From NCBI GenBank assembly GCA_037577475.1, contig CM075184.1, positions 10,001,594 to 10,065,593 on the forward strand: a DNA stretch of 64,000 bases, written 5' to 3'. Every line of letters begins with the position of its first letter. Within the stretch, counting starts at the first letter, position 1. The notes beneath the pieces were generated by a model that saw only the letters and a list, made by a program, of their open reading frames with translations, was not told the origin of the DNA and did no database searches. Shown piece by piece: positions 1-12,894 of the stretch. Position numbers and translations under genes: made by a program. The DNA is from Chaunax sp. Z400. Lineage: Eukaryota; Chordata; Actinopteri; Lophiiformes; Chaunacidae.

Positions 1-1789
1 TTAAAAAAATGGAGGTCAGTAGTTATATTTTTCATTTTTGGGTGAACTGTTCCTTTAAGACTTTCTTTTTATCTCCCTGATATAAAAATGACAGGGGATT
101 TAGTCATCAATATGTCCATTTTAATACATTTTTGTCTGGAGCATATCTCACAAACTATACATTCTAGCTTTACCACAATTTACATAGAAATCAATCATGA
201 TACATAGTTGTGGCTTTAGATATTTAGATTTTTCTACAAATCCTTTTTTTGGGGGGTTTTCCTTGGAAAGATGATTTTGAAATGACTCTGAAGGTTGGTC
301 ATCTCCTCCATAGCACATATCTTTAACAATATCCACTCCAGGCACAACCGAGGAAAGGAGGACATGTCATATATTGATGCATTTGTTGTCGAGGGGATAT
401 GTCATCTCCAGATGACCTTTGTTTATTAACCTGAAGCTGTCTTTCCTTAGTTACAATACAAAGATTTTGTGGAGAGCAGAAATTGGGGAAAAAAGTATGG
501 AATTGGGTGTCAAAAACTGGCTTAAACCAAGTCCAGCGTTTAACAGAAATATTCAATATTAGCGTTCTTGTCTGTGTTTTGAGTCTTCTCTCCAGAAGAA
601 TGTTACACTGCTTCCCATCTCACTACTTCCTGATTCACTACCTCCAGACTGTTCAAAAATATTTGCTGTTTTCAATGCAGCTTAGTCTCACTGGAGCTTA
701 AGAGTGACCTTAAATTTGCTCAACCCCTCTTGGAATGTAACAGGCTTCAATGCACATGTTAATTTGAAGCATTAGGATAAATAACTAAAAGCCAAAATAG
801 TTTTTTTTCCAGAGGACCTATGAGAATATAGCTTGGAGTGTTGAGATGTATTTCCTTTTGTTTTGTGTTTTCAGCTTCTTTTCAAGCTCATGTGGAATAG
901 TCACCCTAATTAATAGTTGTGTGCCTTTTTCACCTTATTAGCTTTAATGAAGGTCAATTTGATGAAACTCTTTCAATTTGATTAAATCTGATTAATGTGT
1001 CTGATGAGAGCCAAACTTTTTTTCCAGGTACTTGTTCTTTTCTCCAGCTACTTTTGGGGGGCATGTTATCATCAGGGGGTTTCAATTGGGTACCTCAGTC
1101 TAAGACAGACAGATTCACTGGGGGAGAAAAGAATAGCTACAGTATATTAAAGAATTTAATTATTATTATTTATCATTCATTTATTATGGCACAAATTGAT
1201 TATTATTTTTAAAATAATACTGAGCAGATATTTGCTGGCGTATGGTGGGAAGCTTTTAAGGAGGCCAGATGATAAACTTCACAAGCTTTAAGCAGAAATC
1301 TTTTGGATTGGAAATGGAACAACTTGAAACAAAAAAATCATGGAAACTGAAAACTCCCTCCCAACAGTTATTCGTAGAACTAAATGAGCCAAAAGTTAAT
1401 AATATGTTTTATCTTAAAGCTTAATGAAACTGAGGCTGTCGTATTAAGAACAGGGTGAAAAATCTAGAAGGCTCACAGCCTGGCATATCAAACAGCTGGC
1501 AGCTGAAAGGGCGATAAGCACAATCCAAACAGTTAAAGGTGAGGTCAATCGTGAGCTAAAGACATTTGCAACATATGATTTGTATCGACCTTAAATGAAG
1601 TAGTAACACAACAGCATAGTGGTTTGCATGGGTTGCCCTATAATACTCCTCATGCTGATCCAAAACAGCAATGTTACTAAGCGCTACTGCACATAAAAAT
1701 GTTCTTACAAGGAGAATCCTGCTCTCCTTAGAGATGAGAATAGCTGTTATTACTGCCAGGTTGATAGTGAAAAAACATATGCACCAATT

Positions 1790-1860
1790 GTAGCCCAGCT
1801 AATTATCAACTCCCAGCATAATTAAGGCTTATAGATGAGCAAACATAATTAGTAGGCATA
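1790..1860. promoter_or_regulatory. Candidate enhancer block, TAATTA cluster
   Basis: Three TAATTA or ATAATTA homeodomain-type cores lie within about 60 bp, mixed with GC-containing unique sequence and no repeat signature. This is a motif observation only. Conservation in other fish would be needed to call it an element. Confidence 0.2.
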
Positions 1861-2465
1861 ATGCGGACCTAATGGGGGTAGTGAACAGGTGAACATGTAT
1901 TCAGTCCTTTGTTTATGAGCTAAGGGTATACTATAATGAGACAGGAGAATAAAAGTTGATTAGTTATGACCTATATGTGTCCTTACATTGCTTTGATAGA
2001 GGATGTGATGCAGTGTAGCTGTGGCACTGGAATGATTGGCATGTTATTGACTAATCAAAACCTGTATGTTTCATGTGGGGCTGACTGTGCTGATGATATG
2101 AATCTGAATTCAGACATGTCTCGCCTCAGTCAGTATACACTGTATACTGTATGTTAGATCATATATGTGACACTCAGGCAACACTTGAATACAGCGCCTC
2201 GGTGATCAGAATGTAAGCAAGGATGTGATGTATTATTGTCCTTTAGGGGAAAATCATTGATCATCCTGTAAGTATCGGTGCTGTAGCTTGTTTATGATGA
2301 GACATAGGTGGGCTGGGAATCATTTGAGGTTGTGTGGAGGACCTAATAATTGGACACATGTCATCACTGAATGAAATAGTACTCCCAACGGCAGGACCGA
2401 TCCTGTCCTACATGACATGTTTAAAATATAGCAGGAGTAAATCTGGCACAGTGTAATAAACTGCT

Positions 2466-2484
2466 CTGTGTGTGTGTGTGTGTG
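2466..2484. repeat. (GT)n microsatellite
   Basis: Uninterrupted TG run in otherwise unique sequence. Confidence 0.9.
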
Positions 2485-2639
2485 GGATGCTGTGTATGCG
2501 TAAATGGAGTTGAATGCCTGGCAACCACTATAGAGGAAGGAACATAATAACATCTCTCCCAAGGAAAGTTGGTTTCTTTCTAAACAGGGCCTAATTAAAG
2601 CAGTTTACCAGTTATCTTAAAATAAGAGCATTTGTGTCC

Positions 2640-2900
2640 TTGCTCATTTCCCCCTTGAGAATAAGATGCGGGGCTGTGGGCGGGGATGCAGCGGGGCTTA
2701 TTTGCCAAGAAGAATCCACTCGACTTGGCATGGCCTAATGAAAGGGAGATCAAAAGATTAGTTAATATTCAGCCACAATTATTAAACACAATGCTGATTG
2801 TGAGCAAACAGCAGTATTACAGGGATTCCTTGTAGGGCGCTGACGATAAGCTTCCATTAAAAGGTTGCGGTATCTCATAGGCACCAATCAGGGTCTTGCT
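2640..2900. promoter_or_regulatory. Candidate conserved non-coding element
   Basis: A unique block with higher GC than its flanks. It contains TTGCCAAG and CTTGGC half-sites (NFI-like), several TAAT cores, 'acaattattaaacacaat' and a 'gagcaaacag' forkhead-like site. No open frame or repeat explains it. The call is by texture and motif density only. Confidence 0.25.
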
Positions 2901-3931
2901 GGGAAGAGAATGATACTTATTCCCACTCTGTTTGAAATCTACCTCTATTTTAACAAATAAGCCAGAGCTTCCTTTGGAGAAGGTACACTGCCATGGTGTG
3001 AGTCTAATGGGTGAGTTTTGAGCCTCCTGCCAGGATTCGACAGGAGTTTGATCGCCACAGCTTGTAGAATCAATGATGGAGGTTTGTTGTGAAGCAGTGG
3101 AGGAGACCTTGCAGTATCACTGAAACAAATTGCTCTTGTCCACACATATCACATTTTCCTGGGACTATTTTGGGAAGGACAATGTGAGCATCCCGAGTCG
3201 ATGCTGTGCAATGAAATAAAGAGTTCCTCACTATGGGGTTGATTTGCTTTGAAGGTCAAAGAAACCATCTGTTTTCTGGTCATATATCCGATACAGCTGT
3301 AGATTTTGTAGCCTAAGCAGCTTGAAAGAGTTCAGAGCCAGGCCCTACATGCAATACATCATCACGTTGTTTTGTGGAAGCCTTCAAACAGGAGACATGG
3401 AGGGCTTTCAGGTGATGAACACACAGAGGACCTCAGCAGTTTGTGAACACTGGCTGCTAGCTGCAGGTTGCATTTCTTAACCTCCAGCGTCCCTCCAGTC
3501 AGAACATGATGCAGTACATGATGCTGGTCATTTAAACATTGGTATACCTGAATGATTTATGTTTAGTTAATGTTAATCTGCTAGAAAGCAAATGTTCAAA
3601 TGACTGTGACCCATATGACCCATTTTGTCATTTTTCCCATTCAGACAAGCCCCCCATCAATCCAACCACTGTCACATGGGAATGGAATTCAATACAATAT
3701 GATTAGTTCATAAATCGCTTCTGCTGTAGTCACAATGATGCAGGGCTGCAAGCTCTTTTGTCCTCTTCATTTTGAACAAAACTGGGAAACAATCATGGGA
3801 GAGATTTTCTGGGGTTTAGTCCCTGAACCCCCTGAGGTTCAGTCCCTGCACACAAGCCTTCATTTCTACAAAGGTAGATTTAAATACAAAAACATTAGAA
3901 ATAAAAAAATCTGACAATTTTAATATTGGTT

Positions 3932-3949
3932 TTATATATATATATATAT
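3932..3949. repeat. (TA)n microsatellite
   Basis: Short uninterrupted TA run, nine repeats. Confidence 0.9.
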
Positions 3950-4308
3950 CAGTCCTCTTTCCAGGTGAGTTAATTTTGGACACTTTGAACCAGCCCTTCT
4001 CATCCCAGGTCATCCTAGTTAGTGATTACACATCTGGTTTCATTGCTTTGTTAAGTGGTGGATGGCCACCTTTACATAAAACCACCTCAACACCAAAACA
4101 GTCTTATTTAATAGCATTTTGCTAGCTTAGCAGACCAGTGTTAAATTCTATGGTAAGTTATTTGAGCCTAAACTTTTATGGTTATATTTGGACAAATAGA
4201 GATTTGCTTTAAATTGTCTTCTGCTTTACATTAAAAAATGTTTTACAGTGGCTCAACGTCACATGACAGTTTCAACTTTGGTTTCACTCATTTAAATATT
4301 GCGTTTAA

Positions 4309-4528
4309 GGTGGCTGTGGCTCAGGAGGTAGAGCGGTCAATTACAGAACCAAAGGTCGGTGGTTCGATCCCCAGCTCCAGCAAGTCTACAAGTCAAAGTA
4401 TCCTTCAGCAAGATAGTGAACCCCAATTCCTCCCCGGACACTGCAATGTAGTGGCAGCCCACTGCTCCTCAGGGATGGGTCAAACGCAGAGACAGAATTT
4501 CCCCACACGGACAATAAAGTGTAGCTTA
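4309..4528 (+). repeat. tRNA-derived SINE, plus orientation
   Basis: The head is tRNA-like: a box A region 'gtggctcaggaggtagagcg' and a box B 'ggttcgatccc', as expected for an internal Pol III promoter. The tRNA-unrelated body 'aagtatccttcagcaagat' is followed by 'gaaccccaattcctcc' and by 'gggatgggtcaaacgcag'. The end reads 'acaataaagtgtagctta'. This matches a SINE family I know from percomorph fish, but I cannot fix its name. The 105-residue open frame through it (4238-4555) is a by-product. A reverse-oriented relative lies at 24200-24413. Confidence 0.8.
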
Positions 4529-4620
4529 TGGTCAGATACAGGATGCTTTCATTAGACACAACATTGATAGATTACAACATTAGATAGCATATTACTGTTG
4601 ACATCCATTAAACCACGTTA

Positions 4621-4926
4621 AAATCTCACCTCCGGCTCTCGCTGAAGGATACAACCTGTCCTCATCCACACATTCTTCTGTTTATTTGTTTTCTCACTGT
4701 AAAGTAGGCCAATTGCTACAGCTTCATCACTCATTTTGTTTACGAACACAGCTGCTTCCTCAGTGATCACGTGAGACGGTGCATTCATGCATGCTCCCTC
4801 AGGCAGGAGAATCTTAATGAAATCCTGGAGTGTGTGATGCCCTCTTATTTTTGAATCGTGCAGTGTGCATGTTTGAGATTCGAGAGAAGATGGAGATTCT
4901 GGTTGCGTGTGTGATGAAACCCAAAT
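4621..4926 (-). pseudogene. Possible transposase-like fragment (PIF/Harbinger-like, tentative)
   Basis: A 102-codon stop-free frame on the minus strand lies between a TGA (4927-4929) and a TAA (4618-4620). It has an internal Met at 4734, after which the translation begins MSDEAVAIGLLYSEKTNK and continues to VWMRTGCILQREPE. The pattern of an acidic start, a K/N-rich linker and then V-W-x-R with an R-rich run resembles the N-terminus of fish Harbinger transposases as I remember them. The frame ends soon after, so at most a fragment remains. Alternatively it is an exon: the TAA is preceded by a good splice donor (CCGGAG|GTGAG). No catalytic motif is present and the match is from memory, so this is weak. 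Confidence 0.25.
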
Positions 4927-5039
4927 TCATAGTCGTATCTGAAACGATTAGCCCAGCTTTAATGGACTGGATGCACCGCAGAACACAGGTGGACCCTGTA
5001 ACATTAATGAGAGCTCACCTCCATGAACTGTAATGGTGA

Positions 5040-6600
5040 CAGTGAACCAGCACTTAGAACTGTAGGACCTTCTCTAAGTGGAATACAGCAATCAATAAAA
5101 CACTTGTGAGTTTCCTGCTGTTACATGCCAAAATGTCTGCTGTGTGGCCTGTGCAATGGGTTGTAAAACCCTGCAAATAAATTGAAACAAGAGGACACAG
5201 CAGTCACAGCATACCTGTCAAAAAGCTACTGTGTCTTATACTTCCAACATCCAATGGGCTGTCAGAAAAGTTGCTGTGAAGACTGTTGCTAAACCATTGT
5301 TGTACAGGAAGTAGACAGTGTCTCAGAAACATAATGTCAGTGCGCTGATGGATACTTCCAGCTGCCACCCCGAGCATATTCAGTGTGTGTTCTTGACCCA
5401 GCCACCAGGAAACCTCATAGCTTTTACTCCCTGCTGTGGACAGAACCCCTGTGGATGGTAGTCCTAATCTACTCTCTCCCCCAGCTATAAATATCACTTC
5501 CCGGTACGACTGACCATCACGGCTGCCCTGTGCACATTATTAAAACCAAAACCCCATTTTTAATGCCGCCTTCTGGCTGTGCCTTCTGTGTCTCCAATTC
5601 TCTCTCTTTGTCACTTTCTTTCATTTTCTCTCTCTCTTTGGTTGATCCATACCCAGCAGGACACCCCCTCTCTGCATTTTCACTTTCAATGCTTTATGCT
5701 GTTATTTTTCTTTTGTACTGTATGTGGGGCACACTGTTTCTAGAAGCCTGTTGTTTTTATTTCCATTTAGCCTTTTCTTCTTGAGTATTAGCCTTCACAG
5801 GCATGGTGACTAAAAGGGCTCTACTGAGAGGAAGTAAAAAAACAAAGATACGACTTTAAAAGAGTTGGAAGTCGATGCAGTGCTGACCAAAGCCTGGCTG
5901 GTTTTGAAAACCAGTTCAATTGACTTTTTCCCTGGATTTCTCTGGCTGAAAACAGAGAGGAGCAACAAAATTAGATTGTACCCACAACACTCTCCCATAT
6001 TGATCTTTTCCATGTCTGAAGTGTACAAAAGTAATTTTCTTTAAAAAAAAAAAAGAAGGAAATTCATAAAAATGAGAGAGAGATGATAACATTGGGAACT
6101 TTTGCTCGAATTGCAGAACAATTTTAAGTGGATTGCCCTCCACCCATGGGGTGACAGCATTATTTAGTGCAGCCTGTGTGAAATTGTGTTTTTGCTGCCT
6201 TAAGTGCAAGAACAAGACTCATTATCACAAGTTTTTTTGTTGTGCGTTTAATTCAGTGAAACTTAGTGTAAGTAAATTGCAGATTTACCTACGTTAATAT
6301 CCATATGGATAATTGCATGTTTAAAAACAGCTCATATACTGCTTATATGGTACCTCACCAACCTTTAATGGATTGCCTATGTTTGGACTGGTTACACAGC
6401 AGACGTTCTGACATTATAGCAGAACAATTCATGATTGCTGCATTAATAGAGGAATCTCTGCTTTGTGCATGCTGGTTCAGGATCACCGTTAATGGGAAAC
6501 ATCACTACAAACCCCATGCCATTGTATTCTACAAAAGTATATTCATTTGGAATGGCTGGAAGATTTAGGATGATAGGAAGAGGGTCAGGTTTGATGGGAG
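5040..6600. other. Non-coding unique sequence
   Basis: Contains a pyrimidine-rich stretch with CTCTCT runs (about 5595-5640) and an A12 tract (6042-6053). The open frame at 5204-5497 on the minus strand (97 codons) has no recognisable motif and I take it as chance. Confidence 0.5.
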
Positions 6601-6605
6601 GCTTT

Positions 6606-6608
<3 letters not shown>

Positions 6609-6672
<64 letters not shown>
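6609..6672. repeat. (TA)n microsatellite, long
   Basis: Pure TA dinucleotide run of about 32 repeats. It creates a spurious Tyr-Ile repeat in the frame 6465-6752. A second pure AT run lies at 6759-6780, so the two bracket about 85 bp of unique sequence. Confidence 0.95.
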
Positions 6673-6674
<2 letters not shown>

Positions 6675-6758
6675 GATAATGTTTTGAATAATGTTTTGCT
6701 TTGCAAGTGTTTGATTGCAGGTTTTTATCATTTTCAGTCACCTAAATTGTAAGTGACT

Positions 6759-6780
6759 ATATATATATATATATATATAT
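6759..6780. repeat. (AT)n microsatellite
   Basis: Pure AT run of 11 repeats, directly followed by 'catccatcc', which resembles the simple-repeat tail of a dispersed element in reverse orientation. Confidence 0.9.
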
Positions 6781-6784
6781 CATC

Positions 6785-9700
6785 CATCCAAAATCTACTC
6801 ATCATGGTCCCCATCCACTCATCAGGAAGAGGGACCCTTTGTGATTTAATACTCAGGGTTCCATGAAAGTCTTGATTGACCTAAAGTCTGATGAAAAATA
6901 ATTATAAAACCATATGAAGAATATCTACTTAATTTAAGACAGATCATCAGGATTCATGCTAATTTAGGGATTTTAAATGAAGTGCCCCTGATGAGGCTTC
7001 TTTTCTATATATGGAGATCACAGGTTCTTCAATCCACAGCTCATGATAGAATCATTACAAAATGCTGTTCAACAACTTTGCCGGAGGGATTTTCAGAAAA
7101 AACCAACAAAAAAAACCAAACAAACACTGGAAATTGTGTTTTTAAAATTAAGAAACACTGTTTAAAGTTGATCCCCCATTGGGAATCTGGTACCCAAATG
7201 TACTTTAAACAATAACTAGGATTTGCAGTATATTATATTATCTGCGGTATCATCATATCATCTCAGTATATGAGCTCAGTATAATCCATGCATGGAAATG
7301 AAAGTGGATTTAACATTTTGTAAATTATTGATGTTACTTTTTTGGTCAAATGGTTCCATTGTCAAAGGACTTACTCTGCTAATTATTTCAACTGTAGAGA
7401 AAAAGGATGAAAATAGATTAAATCAAGTTTAGATTGTGCTTTCCTTAAGAGATAAAACCGAGTAGCAGAAACGTTGTTCAGGTTTAGAAATACCCAACAG
7501 AAATGTCTCTGTTCACCCCTTACTGAGCTTTGAATGAGCAGTTAGCCCAACACTCCTGTGTCTCTTTATGTACAGCTGACCTTGAGTCATAAGCCTTTTC
7601 TAGACAGAGATCACGCAGCAGCACCTCAATAAAGGCCCTTCTCTACAACACCTTTTGTTTGTTAACACTGAACAAGACAACAGCCGAACATGTGTTGAGC
7701 AGCGCATTGTAAATAATGGACAAACATGGCAAAAACACGAATTACCTCCCTGTTACATGTAGGTTGATAAGGATGTGGCTGAGATTGGTTGAGTGATGGA
7801 TTTAAAACACTATCAGCTGTATTTATAGATGTTTTAATTTGTCAAAGTGAATGTGTAGTTTGCTTTTCCTCCTTTGTTTCTCAGCATTTTGGAAAATTCT
7901 TTGTTTTCCAGGGTGATCAGCAGATTCACTTTGTGTTTTAGTTTGTGCAGGAGCAACCATATCTATTAAAAATGTACCATTAAATTCCTCAGAGGATTTG
8001 GTATATTTATGAGGAGACAGGGAGGAGAACAGAGACATGTTGTCCTTAAGCATCCATCACCACATGGATCAATGGTCAATCATGGTGGCGGTTCTGTAGG
8101 TGTTTATACGGTCTGGCAGGTGCCATTGTTTCACCTTCTTTAATATTATTTGGGGAAACACCACACTGCAATTTTAACCCTTCATTCTTTGATTGCTGTT
8201 GTCTTACCTTTGTGGGGAAGTTGGTATGCTGTTGGTTTGCAAACAAATATTCACACTCTCTGTATATTTTTGGATGTATGAATGTATGTTTAGTTCGCAC
8301 AACATGTCTCATGTGAAATATGTTGTAGTGTGTCTGTGTGTGTTTATGTTCTATCTCACCTACTGAGGGACTATGGATAGAAATTTGTGTGTGGTGCCTG
8401 TAAATAAAGTGAATAATATACATAAACTAAACTAAACTTAACATCAAATGTGTTCCTTCACCCGCCTCTGTCTTAAAAGTTATACATCATTAGTAATAAT
8501 AATGTGTGTGAGTCACATTCCCTCTACTTTAAGGTTATCCATTTTCCTTTATGGCACAGTCCAACCTACCTAACTTTTTGTTTTTTTGTTTTAAATTTGC
8601 ACTGCCGTGTCTAAAAACGCATTAAACCTCTAAACCTTCCCCACAATACATGAATGCAACGGTGATAATTAGCACATCTTCACTGTTGTTTAGTGGAAAT
8701 CTGTTGGCAAACACCTCCATGCAAAGGAAGTGGTGAATACAGTGTCCAGCAGACAGAGAGGATGCAGATGACAGATTGATGAGCTGCTCCAGACCAGGGC
8801 TGTGATCTTCTTTTTTTTTTTTTACTTCAGCTTTGAAATGACTGTTTCAATTTGCATTGCAGGCAGCTCTCTCCAGATGATCGAGATGAAAAATGTTCAG
8901 TGATTGCTTTGCATCGTTTTTGTCACACGACTAAGTGGAAACATTACAAATGCATAAACCCTAATTTCATGGTGGCTTAGAAACAATTTTATTTTTCTGC
9001 TCATACTGAAGGCCGTTCACCATTGAAGACTGGATGGTGAACAGAAGATGAAAATACTTTTGTAAGTCACAAATAATTTTCATAAATATGTGCCTGTATT
9101 CTTAAAGGCATGTGTTTACTGTATGTTCATAGCTTGCACAGCGCCTCCACTGATGTGCCTGTTCATGTCTTTGTTCCTCCACTGCCAGGGTGGTCTCACA
9201 TTATTCTACTCCAATCATGCAGAAATTGCCTGGACAGCCATTTGGCTCATGTTTGCTATCATTTGTAATCCGGATAGAGGGGCCATGACTGCTCAGGCCT
9301 CAGGACAGCAGCAAAATCAATTGGCTAGAAATGACATCTGCCAGAATCTGCCACTGGAGCGCTCGTAGGTATCATAAATGAAATCACAAGCCCTAATTGT
9401 GTGCTGATTTATTCACTTGTCGAATGCATTGAGACTGGACCAGCTAGTAGCCCCAGAGCCCTGCGTGTGCGCTTGGTCATACATAACACATTTATTTATT
9501 TACCCACCCCTTCTGATTCATACCATCACTGGGGGATATATGGCGCCTCCTCTGCAACTGTCATCCCCCATTCCTTCACCTGCCCCTCCACATTTGATTA
9601 ATTCAGTTTTTTTCTTCTTTTTCTCTGTGGCGTGGAAAATAAAATGGCTGTCAGTTGGCTCAAGTAAGATAAATATGGCGACGCCTGAAGACGTTAAAGC

Positions 9701-12185
9701 GCGCTTGAGTTTTGACTGCTTTCAGAACAGAGATATTATTTCTTGTATTCTTTGTGTTGCCTTATTGAGGCTGCAGTTTTGACACCTTAAGACTTCTTGA
9801 CGATGCTAAGTGTGCACGTAAGATTTCACCAAACAACTATATCACTATGAGACCAGTGACAAGCTCTAAATTACGCGACACATTTTTCACCATCCTTTCC
9901 CCCCTTTCGTTGACCTTTAATAAAAGGCCACTATTTCCCCCAATGTGATATTTCCTCCTTGTGGCCAGACTCTTTCAGGATAGTAGTCTACTGAAACTTT
10001 AACCTAGCTCTAACACAGGCCTAAATAAAACATGGAACAATGCCTGCAAAAGTGTCTGTGAGGCGGTAGAACATCAAAAATTGATACAGCCTCCGCAGGC
10101 CAGACCGAGAAATTTATCTAAGCCCAAGAGTTCATCTTGCTCCTCCTGTCACCTAGGCGACAGTCATGGAAGGTTACAAGCACGCCTTAGATGATACCAC
10201 AGGAAAGCGACAGACAAGGGAGAGAACCCTGCTTTTCATGATATTATGGCTATGGGAGGCAAATAAAGAGAGAGAGGGACAGAGATGGAGTGAAATGGAC
10301 TGAAGAAGAGAGAAAGCGATGAAGGGATGGACAAATATAGGGAGAGGGAATAAATTTTGGGATGAAAAAGAAGTAAATGACCTCTCAGAAATGGGCAGGT
10401 AGGGATATTAGGCAGATGGGAGTGAGAGAAATTAGAGAAATGTGGTCGTGTTGCTGAAATCCGCCTCTGATGAAGCCATCTTTAAAAAATCGAACACGTC
10501 ATCGAGGATCTCGCTTAAATGACATTTTGCAATATTTGTCCTGCATTGCTGTTAGCGACATGAGAATGTGTGAACATGGCAGTGCTGCAGCCAGTGGGGA
10601 GATGGTGCTACGGTATCATTTAACGTGGTGAACAGCCCTGCCTTTTCCAGCTCATTAGCCATCCCCTTTTTTGTCCCAGGCCATTTGATAGCAGCATTAA
10701 TCTACAGCTCCACTAGGCTTCCTCTCCCTATTTACCAGTATTTCATGAAGATTACACCACTCAACCGTGTAAATATACGCTTTTTTTTTCTTTTTTTTAC
10801 GCCGCCCCCTCCTAATGTTAGCCCCCAAACTCCATGGAGTACCTTGTATAAACTTCTGCGACATACGGCAGATTAAACAGCACATTTCCCCAAAAGCCCA
10901 AAGAGATGAGAGGCGAGAGTGAATGAAAGGCGATCAAAGGGTTTGCCAGCAAGCCTTGTCTCGCTTATTCATTTCCTCAGGATGCTGTGTGTGTGTGTTT
11001 ACCACAAACATGGATGGCACCCTGCCATAAACACAACCATCCTTTGATTGGGATAACCTGCCATTTGATTACAGTTACTTGCTTGTCTGTTGAGATGGCA
11101 AAAAGTAATATGAAAGCCAAATAAGAACAATATAGTCTAAGTGTGGATTGTTGGAATTCATTGTTTTAACCACTTGAAATAAACTGATGGAATAATCTGA
11201 ACAGAAAGACAAACTATATGTCTTTAAATCTGAGGTTTCTTCACTTTAGCCCTCCAAAAATAGCAATCTATAAAGACAAAGAAGTCTACATATGGGAAGC
11301 TTTGCCGTGTGGAACCATACACTAGTCTTAAGGTAGGCAATCCTCAGGGAAGGAAGACATTCTTTGCACAGTGTCAGGCTGAGCCCACATCATAAAAAAG
11401 CACAACTACTTTGTCACAAACTTCTTTGAGAGCAGATTTTCTCTGGATAAAGCATCAGCTTTGTGATGAGTCTGGCAGACCCCGTCTCTCATGGGATATC
11501 TGACTTTTATATGGGGGGAAGACAGGAGACACAAACTCACTCTGCTTAGAGCTCGCCATTCATCTAGACATGAGAGGTTTGGGTGCATTTGGCATTTAGA
11601 GAGTCAGTGGCTTGTTTGAAGGCCAGTCAATTCATTCTTTTTTTTCCCCTTGCAAGGGGTTTGCACTGTATAATGAAACCTTAAAGCAATTGTCTGATAT
11701 TGTCTGAAGGCAGTTCCATCTCTTCCTTGTGGCATTTACTGTGAAGTAGCTTTTTCAGGTAAAGGCATGCAGCAGCAGATGTATTTGTGGAATAAGCAAA
11801 AAATGCAGAAGCGTGAAAAAAAAAAGTTCTACTTAAGCAGCTCAGCATCCTGAAGTAATGGAAAAATAGGAAGGAGAGATGAGCCTGAATATGAAGTTAA
11901 CTTGTTGACATCTGTGATATTTTCTCTATCACATCGCATAGGGCATTTCCTTTAAATCTTAAAACACACTACAGTGGAAGAAAATACAGAGACCTTAATC
12001 CTTTCCTCAGTCCCATCCAGACAATATTAAGTTCAATTCCAATACGAGACGATGGTTCTCCAGTCTCTATTAGTCCTGTGTGGCTTTAAGACAGATATGA
12101 TATATGTGTTTAAATATCTTCAGGTGGGCATTTCTGTCAGATATTAAAGATATTTAACCACGTATATTCTTTAATGTTTCATTTG
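6785..12185. other. Non-coding unique sequence
   Basis: No gene, RNA or clear transposon was seen. Purine-rich low-complexity sequence occurs at about 10258-10440. A possible enhancer block at 10440-10640 is listed separately. The frames at 8076-8423 minus and 9417-9782 plus carry no recognisable domain. Confidence 0.5.
10440..10640. promoter_or_regulatory. Candidate conserved non-coding element
   Basis: A GC-balanced unique block that includes CpGs ('cgaacacgtcatcgag'), a 'gacattttgcaat' stretch and an E-box-like CACGTC. No repeat or coding explanation was found. Weak, texture-based call. Confidence 0.2.
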
Positions 12186-12189
12186 AGAA

Positions 12190-12888
12190 CAATGTAAAAC
12201 TCGGTGAGTTAGTCCAACTTAAACACTTTGAGGAAACCGATTGCCTTAAGTCATAAGAATATTAACTCAAATAATTTGAACATTAAAAAACTTTTTTTTT
12301 GAGTAGAAGTAACTCAAGTACTTGTTGTTAAAGTAACTTTTTTAAATTAGTATCACCAGTTCTATAAAATTAGCTGAACTTAAACTACGACAATTAGAAA
12401 TAAACAACCATTCATTCCTACGGGTAATTCAGCATCACCGATTCGCCTTTATTACATGTTTTTGGTGGTGGGAGGAAGCTGGATCACCCAGAGCGAACCC
12501 ACACAGACATGGGAAGAACATGCAAACATATTGGCTCCAGGTGGATTTGAACCCAGAACCTTCTTACTGTGAGACAACAGTGCTAACCACAACGCCAATA
12601 AAAATAGAATAAAATATTCAAAGCCATAAAATGAGTCAATGGAACAACATGTATAATATAATTATATTATATATGTTGTTATATACAGTATTTATATTAA
12701 AAGACATAATTCCCGATTGTTCCATGGCGATCTAACTGATTTACCTTAATAATAAGTTGCGGAGTTACTTCTACTCAAGACAAATATTTTTAAATGTTTC
12801 AATTATTTGAGTCAATAAACTTGAATGATTAAATAAATCGGTTTCGTCAAACTGTTTGAGTTGGACTGACTCACCAGGTTTTACAGTG
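12190..12888. mobile_element. Non-autonomous DNA element with long inverted repeats (EnSpm/CACTA-like)
   Basis: The left end (CAATGTAAAAC, then 'ggtgagttagtccaactt') is the imperfect reverse complement of the right end ('agttggactgactcacc', then GTTTTACAGTG). The inverted similarity continues inward for about 150 bp on each side, including 'gagtagaagtaactc'. The flanking dinucleotide AA on both sides is compatible with the 2-3 bp duplication of CACTA elements. The middle (about 12440-12595, minus orientation) holds a core shared with 20790-20900 and 34050-34280, with box-B-like 'gggttcaaatcc' and 'gtggttagcactgttg'-type sequence. There is no transposase. Superfamily is inferred from the ends only. 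Confidence 0.7.
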
Positions 12889-12894
12889 AATGAA

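Larger units (their letters stand above)
1..3931. other. Non-coding, mostly unique sequence
   Basis: No gene is recognisable. Open frames are 60-80 codons, overlap on both strands and show no domain. Two blocks rich in TAAT motifs are listed separately (1790-1860 and 2640-2900), and a looser cluster of ATTAAT and GATTAA motifs lies at about 905-1000. Confidence 0.6.

Noticed and set aside
6465..6752. Protein with a long Tyr-Ile repeat
   Set aside because: Translation of a (TA)n microsatellite.
9090..9368. Possible exon after 'ctccactgccag' ending at a stop just before GTATCA
   Set aside because: The acceptor is plausible but the translated peptide has no recognisable feature and the donor is weak.
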